The notes under the pieces were generated by a model. The model ran no database searches. It was given only the letters and a program-made list of their open reading frames with translations, and had not been told where the DNA came from. From contig JAECYW010000001.1 in assembly GCA_023014335.1 (NCBI GenBank), forward strand, positions 1,302,001 through 1,366,000: 64,000 nucleotides of DNA, in the 5' to 3' direction. The DNA comes from Galerina marginata. Its lineage: Eukaryota > Basidiomycota > Agaricomycetes > Agaricales > Galerinaceae. Both the position numbers and the translations under genes were made by a program. How positions within the stretch are numbered: position 1 is the first letter of the stretch; each line of letters starts with the position of its first letter. This document shows, one piece after another, positions 57,364 through 64,000 of this stretch.

Positions 57364-60300
57364 ATGAACGCGTCCAGCTCCAAGAGCGAGGGCTATAGGC
57401 ATATGATAGAAGAAGAGCTCGAGGGCGATGGGGACGGTTCGTTTCTTCTGTCTTTCTTTCGCGATTGCAAGGCTGACCCGAGCAGCAGTGGGCGAAGAAG
57501 GCGATTTTACGCCCCTGCACAACCCCGTCTTCAGTGCATCGTCAGACTCATTAGGCGCGTGCTCACAGGTATACTTACTATCATTTGTTGCGAGGTGTTG
57601 ATCTGACGGTGTAATGTATAAAAGCACACAAGCTACTCTCAATTCGGCGAAAACGATATCTGCGATGCCATCCTCGCGTACAATCGTACGTCTTCGAATT
57701 TCCTGACGCCTCTGATACTCATACGCGTGTTTAATCCAATCCAGCCACCCAACCTAACGCGGAAGAAAATCTACCCCCACCCGACTCTGCAACGTCCTCT
57801 GAGACAAGCCTGGGCAAGCGCAAGGCCAGTGAGCTGTCGGTGATGTCTTTGAATTCATACGGTCCTTTCCGACCTCCAAAAATCCCGCGGCCTGTTTCTC
57901 CCCCCGCTGGCGAGGACAGCCCATTTCTGAACAACCCTGCCAAAGAAGGAGCAGACGCGGAAGACGAACCGGACAACATTTACGCGCCTATTTGTTATGT
58001 GAGTCGGTATCTCCCCAGTTGACATGCAACTTATAATTGGTACAGTCGCCTTTACATTTGATTCAAAGGATGTTTGACACCAGAAAAATTCCTTATGGTG
58101 TTCAATATGAAATTGCGCGTTATATTAGTTTGGGCAAATTTGAGTATAGCCAAATTTATCTCCCGGAACTCTTCAAATTGTCGGAGTTGCAGACCAATCG
58201 CGAGGCTGTCCCTGCGACCACGAAGATAATACTGCAGCCTCTGGCTGACGAAGACGACGATCTTCCAGGTTGGTCTTCTTTAAATCTTAGGCTTTATACT
58301 TGTTCGAATCTGGCCTTTCCTTACAGGCGAGTGGAAGAATGCATTTGCCAGGGAACGTGCTGCAAAGGTAGGCATACTTAGGTCTTTCGAACAACACGAG
58401 AATATCTAATGAATTATTTAGTCCCCTTGGAATGAACTCGATCGAGAAGAAGAAGCGTTGAGCAACAATCCTTACGGCGGTTTGGGATTCAATGAAGCTG
58501 GAGAATACCTAAATTGGTACGGTGGCCAAGTGCTCTTTCACGGCAAACTGGGAGACATCTCTGCCAAAAACGAAAAACGACCTAGATACAAGATCACCTT
58601 GGAACCTGCAGAACTCGGGCCTTCCAACATGTATGCCCGTCGTTTCGGCAGCAAACACTTTTTCAGACTCAAGTTGACCAAAGCCGTCATGAACAAAAAT
58701 TTCGATCTCTTGGGAAATTACCTGAGCCGACCGTTGATACTCTGTGGTGGCGTGTTTCGGGCTTTTCTTGCGAAGGAATCGAATGTCTTCTACGTCAGGA
58801 CCAATGAGAAGACGGACGGTGCATCTATAATACCTGGCGAAACGATTAAAGGTGTTATGTCATTTCTTGAGTTCTTGGAGTGGCATAATCCGATGGATCT
58901 CAACAACAACCAGGTACCGTCCTTCCGTTTCATTCAGCCCAACTTCAAAGAACTTACATTCCATTGCAGACCATGGCTAAATATGTTTCCCGATTCGCTC
59001 TTGGTTTATCGAATTCGGTTCCGGGAGCTATGATAGCCCAATCCAACATACGCTTTATCGATGACATAAGTAAGTCCTGACTTCGGTCCTTTGAGAGTTA
59101 TAGCGTATAATTTTGCAATTGTAGTCTCAGCGAGTGGTTCGAATATGACTGATGGGGCAGGCAAGATTAATCGATGGTCTCTGAACCAACTCCGACACCG
59201 TTTGGATTGGGAAGAAAGGCCAACTGCAATACAAATGCGCATCTTTGGAACCAAGGTAGGCTGTTCACAACTCATAAGCATATTCTTCAAACTATAGCCC
59301 ACAAACTCTAGGGACTTTTGGTTGACGATGGCCAGAATGCCGAGGAAGTTGCCTACGTCGAGGTCACGCCTTCCCAACGAAAAATACAATTTCCGTTGGA
59401 CCAACCGATTGATCTAGCTCATCGTATCATAGATGTCCTTCGTTGCTCCCACACCAAGTCCCCATGCCGTCTCTCTCCTGAAACCATCGTGTGTCTTGCG
59501 GATAATGGTGTCAAGAAGCAAGTTTTTATTGACCTTCTCCAAAAGAGTCTCAAAGAACTTGTCGACCCACTTCTGGAATGGGAGGTCCCTGACGCAATGC
59601 TGATGCTATGGGCCAACGTTCGCCGGTTAGGTGGTGTCATGGCTGCTCGTCGTGCCAGAGAAGAAGCCGGCCTGGCGCGGGTCAAAGGGTATTCCGAACG
59701 AGAGGCTGATGAAGAGCTTGAAGACGAAGATGGCTTCGATGTCGACGTCCCCGAGCAGCGTTCTACAGCTTACTGGGCGGACGATATCAGTGGCTCCCCT
59801 TCCTCTCTTGAGGAAACCATCATGTATATGCTTGATTCGGGATTCAAACCCCAGGAATGCCTGATCCTGCGAGATAAACTGAGTAAATTTATTAAAAGTC
59901 GTGTCAATCACTACGTCAAGGCCTACAAGATTGAAGTCCCAATGTCAGCATCTGCTTTTCTCGTTCCTGGTAAGCAATGTACTTAGCCGTGATGTGTCCC
60001 AAATTTTGATGGAAGCTTACAGACACCCTGGGGATCTTGAAACCTGGCGAGGTCTTTTTCAGAAGCTCTCGTCGCCAATTTCTTCAGCGCGATGGGACCG
60101 AAAGTGACATTTTTATTGGAGATGTGCTCGTTACTCGAAATCCATGCAAACTTCCGACTGACATACAGAAGGTTTGGTTGTTTTCCCAAAGTTTTTCAAG
60201 CTCTGACACTTTATAATCACACAGTGGAAGTCCGTGGATAGACCGGAACTTCACCATCTTACCGACGTAATTGTTCTCCCCACTACAGGAGACCGTCGAG

Positions 60301-61538
60301 CAGCTGATTTCCTGTCTGGAGGTATAAAATGTCTTCCTGTCGAAAAAAACTAATTCTCAACCAAACTGTTTGATTGTTGTAGGTGATCAAGATGGTGATA
60401 AGGGGACCTATATCACCGATCCAAAAATTGTCGACCAATTCACGAACGCACCTCTACATTTCTCAGAACCTCCCAGAGACATCAACTCCCACTTTGCTCG
60501 TGAAAATGTGCAGGTCTCTACATTCCAGCAAAGTACGGCATCCTCTGTTGATTACAGAATCCGCCAATTCCAAAAGCACTTGTTGGCTGCAGTCTGCACC
60601 CCGTCCGTTGTTGGAAAATACTCCAACTTCCACGACATTGCGATCTATACCTTGGGTTACAGAGATAAAGAAACCATCCGACTGGCATACATGTACACAG
60701 CTTCAATTTTCTGCCTATTTTCCAACTTTCTGATTCGCCAAATCACAGGTTTTGCATGGCACTTGATGGCGTGAAAACAGGCATGACTGTCTTGTCCTCG
60801 ACGTTAAGGGAAGACGCCAAAAAATTCCAAAAGCGGTCTCCCGACTGGAAAGAGGCTATGGAGGAGCAGCGACTTGACGGGAGCAACGAAGCTAATCTTA
60901 AACGGCCACCCAAACTCGGCAGGTTCATTATGGATGAAATTCAGAAACACGCAGACTTGGAAGCTGACAAGACGCTAGCCCGAGTTCAAGGACACTTCAG
61001 TTCACAAGAAGGCAATAAAGTGGACCAAGATCTCATCGCCCCGTGGAACAAATCCCAAGAAATAGCCAACCGATGGAATGACGAAGAAGGGACTTCTCGC
61101 ATGATGATGGAACTGAGGAAAATTCAGGATCATGTCGAGTACATTTACAACCAACACCGAGCGGAAATGTCTTCGCCCCAGAAGCAATCAAGAACATCTC
61201 CGAAAAAAGGGAAAGGCGCCTCCTTTACAGACTTGCCGATTGAAGTTCGTCAGGACAAAATCCGGGAATTATCAAAGCAGTTTGCTTCCTTCCCGTCTCC
61301 AAAGGACAACTTCTTGATGTCGGAAGAGGAGATCGCTCGCACGCGAGCCTCATACGCGTACTTTTACGACCATGACCAACGGAGGCGGTATGAAATCAAA
61401 TTTTCACGATTCCCCTGGGACGTCGCTATGCGGGAGCTTTGTACTATCAAAGCTCGTGCTCTGGGGCGCTTCAAAACTGTTGACGGTGGATTTTATGAAC
61501 ACTTCAACATAAAGCACCTCAAACACCATCACTTCTAA
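57364..61538 (+). CDS. RNA-dependent RNA polymerase, QDE-1 type
   Basis: Cellular RdRP that makes double-stranded RNA for RNA silencing (quelling) against repeats. Exons read in order from the ATG at 57364 (MNASSSKSEGYRHMIEEELE). Early conserved pieces are VGEEGDFTPLHNPVFSASSD, TSYSQFGENDICDAILAYN and LGKRKASELSVM. Next come SPLHLIQRMFDTRKIPYGVQ, YISLGKFEYSQIYLPELFK and GEYLNWYGGQVLFHGKLGD. The catalytic part has GLSNSVPGAMIAQSNIRF, then QMRIFGTKGLLVD, and VIVLPTTGDRRAADFLSGG, joined across an intron to DQDGDKGTY. This is the DxDGD metal-binding loop with all three Asp (60385-60399). Downstream are VVGKYSNFHDIAIYTLGYRD and FCMALDGVKTGMTVLS, also conserved. The gene ends at 61538. About 1,160 aa and more than a dozen exons. 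No stop or frameshift was found, so it looks active. Confidence 0.88.
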
Positions 61539-62620
61539 TTCTCGAAGTACACGACCCACCGCCAGAAACACCTTATAACCACAATACCATGTCATACCCG
61601 ATCTTGCTATGACTCCTGGAGGAGCCCGTTGTGTAGCCTGAATATCATTATGATAATGTAACTGAAATTTGTACTTTTTCCAGAGTGGCCATGGCTTACC
61701 TGGATTACGAGCCTCAAGTTGAAAAGCAAGCTAAAGGAAGACAAAATTTGATTTTTCGGTGTTCTTCAAGAAACTCGAGAATGGTTGAATCACCAGCCCA
61801 CCCCATAAACCTCCAACAGCGATTAGATGCAACCATCATCTGCTATTATGAGTAAGTAGACACTGTCAAAAGCTCGGCAAGATTAGCAACATGGTACAGC
61901 AGTACAAGGTCCGAAGAAATGAAGACAAGCTGCTCATGATCAAGATGTGCAGGAATGGTCCTATTTTCGACCATAGTCTAATGTATTTGACCCTCGACGC
62001 CACCTCCATTTATCGTTGACTGAAGCAAGACCTTGTATGTGGCTCAGCAATGCTGGAAGATAACGCGCGAACTTCAACCTCATGGTATATTGAAGCTGCG
62101 ACAACTCCAGATGGGTTGAGTTCAAGAACAATGCACAAGCCAAGCCCCTTGCTTAAGGTCAGGTACGTGTGGACAGACCAAGATTAGCGCAGGACACCTA
62201 CGTTGTTGCGTGCCTCAGTCTACTTATTCTGATGTGTTCTCACTGAAGGCATGTTGATCACGAGTGTACAGAATCTGCGCCTCTTTCGGGTCGTCATGCA
62301 ATCGCAGGGACATTTAGAAGATAACAGTCGAATGAATTGTATTCCCACTGATAAGAGGACTTTCGAAGTTGTCCAGGATCAGACCATGAGCGTAGAATGG
62401 TGTTCGTCAACTATATCCTGATATGCGTGCGTCCAAAATGTGCAAATGTCATTTAAGTGTCGTGGAGGGTGTGTGGGCTTGTCAGTGGTTCTTGAAGTGA
62501 ATATTGTCCGTACCACACCTTGCAGATGCAGATCAACGCAAGAGGATATGAGCTGTGGCTGTGCGGCATTTCTGCCAAGGGTTCGTTCGGCAAGAGCCAG
62601 AAGCATTACAGTGATTACTT
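61539..62620. other. 1.1 kb gene-free spacer
   Basis: No gene was recognised on either strand; frames are short and unspliced. It contains the RdRP 3' UTR and the promoter of the AP-1 sigma gene. The cloudy composition offers no repeat or RNA signature. Confidence 0.5.
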
Positions 62621-63432
62621 ATGATCAACTACATCCTTCTAGTATCGCGGCAAGGTTGGTTTGAAGGACCCAGCCAGAATGGAACTTACTTGAACTTGAT
62701 ATACATTTCTAGGGAAAGTTCGCCTTGCGAAATGGTTTACAACGATGGCACCTAAGGCAAAAGCGAAGATCGTGAAGGATGTAACACAGCTGGTCCTTGC
62801 TCGACGAACGAGGATGTGTAACTTTCTCGAGTACAAGGGTGCGTCTCACGACTGGTTTCCCTCTTTCTGCAAGCATACTAATGCTTGAACAGACACAAAA
62901 GTCGTGTATCGACGATATGCTTCTCTCTTCTTCGTATGCGGAATTGGATCATCGGACAACGAGCTGGTGACACTGGAGATCATCCACCGATATGTAGAAG
63001 TTCTGGATCGGTATTTTGGGAATGTTGGTGGAGGCGTATTGTCGTTCGATGCAAATGGCTAACTGCTTTTACATGCTCAGGTCTGTGAACTTGACCTGTG
63101 AGTCTGTCCTCTTCCAACAAGGACGATTGTCAGCTGATATATGGACAGAATCTTCAACTTCCAAAAGGCATATGCAGTCCGTCTCATTCCCACCGTCTGC
63201 CTATCAAGTGCCGAAATTCTGACCCCTCATTTGGCAGATCCTAGATGAACTGATCATTGCTGGGGAACTTCAGGAATCGTCCAAGAAGAGTGTACTACGA
63301 GTAGTAAGGTGCTCTTTGGACATACGCTACCTTTAACTGATATTCTGTGCGTAGGTGACCCAGTCAGACAGTGTCGAAGAACAAGAGAACGCGGAAGACA
63401 CGATGGCACGAATTGGATCACGAAGCGGTTAG
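62621..63432 (+). CDS. APS1: AP-1 clathrin adaptor sigma subunit
   Basis: Small chain of the AP-1 adaptor, which helps bind dileucine cargo signals at the trans-Golgi and endosomes. Seven exons, 62621-62654, 62713-62838, 62893-63023, 63081-63097, 63149-63176, 63238-63303 and 63355-63432, join in phase to 159 aa, the expected length. It starts [20 protein letters not shown]. Other family blocks are [60 protein letters not shown], then [20 protein letters not shown] and GELQESSKK. The residues forming the sigma longin fold are all present. Exon 4 is only 17 nt and exon 5 only 28 nt, both needed for the conserved [17 protein letters not shown]-1 rather than AP-2 is favoured by [10 protein letters not shown]. 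Confidence 0.92.
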
Positions 63433-64000
63433 AGTTTTATTATTTCAGTCATTCCGCTTGTAGAAGATTGTATTCTCCCTGTCATAAGGTCCGATGATGT
63501 AGCCAATAGCCCCTCAGTCAGTTATACGAGCACCATTTATCGTTGGACTCGGACAGAGGCAGAAGAGAATTGATGCTGGGAACGAGGCATAAATACCTCG
63601 AAACTGGGGTTTGGGGTTTGATGGGGGAGTAGACTTGGAAGGAACGAGTGCTGGATTAGGACATACATAACACAAGACATTTGATACCCTCTCAAACTCC
63701 TCACATTCGGAGAGGTTGCCACTAATCCCGGAAAAACACCGCATTCGGAGGCTCGGATGGTAAACTGCAAGAATGGACGACACTGTGAGCTTTCACTTGA
63801 CTAAAGCTCAGCCTGCCCCGGTCGGATCTCTTTAGCAAGACCCGCAGACGAGTGCAAGGCTGTTTGGCTGGGGAGCGTGGCTGTGGCAATGTGACAAAAG
63901 CGATCGGCAAGATTGGCCCGGCGGGATAAAAATTTCTGTCGCTCGGCCGATGAAAAAGTGTTAATTCGTGGAAATTGGGCTCACTTTGGATGCTCTGGAA
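63433..64000. other. Window end, no gene recognised
   Basis: Contains short overlapping frames without family features. It should include the 3' UTR of AP-1 sigma. A gene beginning beyond 64000 could have its upstream region here. Confidence 0.5.

Noticed and set aside
57142..57642. 166-codon minus-strand frame
   Set aside because: Overlaps the RdRP start region, whose conserved early exons on the + strand explain it.

Overview
This window is nuclear DNA of a filamentous basidiomycete, most likely an Agaricomycete. Genes are close together and cut by many short introns (about 45-60 nt, GT-AG, CTNAC-like branch points). The repertoire is fungal: a SUR1-type inositol-phosphorylceramide mannosyltransferase, OMP decarboxylase, a QDE-1-type RNA-dependent RNA polymerase and fungal RRN7. 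No rRNA, tRNA, CRISPR or prokaryotic feature is visible. Gene limits below come from reading both strands and joining exons by conserved protein frames. Where I give exon coordinates, the phases add up; where I give only an outer range, internal splice sites were not all resolved.

Layout. 1-2313: no gene recognised. 2314-4108 (+): MFS transporter of the TETRAN/MFSD10 type. 4464-6099 (-): SUR1-like glycosyltransferase. 6215-7756 (-): SWT1-like PIN endoribonuclease. 8012-10496 (-): PCF11 cleavage/polyadenylation factor. 11194-11925 (+): ribosomal protein uL6 (RPL9). 12454-15458 (-): PUS7, sharing a ~100 bp promoter with URA3/OMP decarboxylase (15561-16490, +). 16618-18857 (-): DUF2985-like membrane protein. 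19278-28894 (-): giant FMP27/Hobbit bridge-like lipid transfer protein. 29404-31582 (-): DNA polymerase epsilon subunit B, divergent from a PHAF1/UPF0183 gene (31832-33329, +). 33496-35366 (-): REX3-like exonuclease, divergent from ceramide synthase LAG1 (35468-37237, +). 37344-39014 (-): Gfd2-like DEDDh-fold protein, divergent from a CENP-A histone (39270-39964, +). 40485-41648 (-): COX18/OXA-type insertase. 41919-42693 (-): ribosomal protein eL6. 43215-44189 (+): SDT1/PHM8-like HAD phosphatase. 44450-44945 (+): small Tma17/Adc17-like protein. 44946-47683: gene-poor. 47684-48976 (+): orphan four-exon gene inside a CpG-depleted block. 50249-52877 (-): low-complexity protein with frame breaks. 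52938-55057 (-): RRN7, divergent from an ERJ5-like DnaJ gene (55377-56828, +). 57364-61538 (+): RNA-dependent RNA polymerase. 62621-63432 (+): AP-1 sigma adaptin. The rest to 64000 shows no gene.

Almost everything is conserved housekeeping: sphingolipid synthesis (SUR1, LAG1), lipid transport (FMP27), RNA 3'-end processing and turnover (PCF11, SWT1, REX3), pseudouridylation, translation (two ribosomal proteins), rDNA transcription (RRN7), replication (DPB2) and centromere identity (CENP-A). The exception is about 47.58-49.6 kb, where CpG is nearly absent although the block holds an intact, cleanly spliced 368-aa gene of no family I recognise. CpG loss of this kind is the expected mark of past cytosine methylation of a repeat. 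It is the best candidate for something undescribed.
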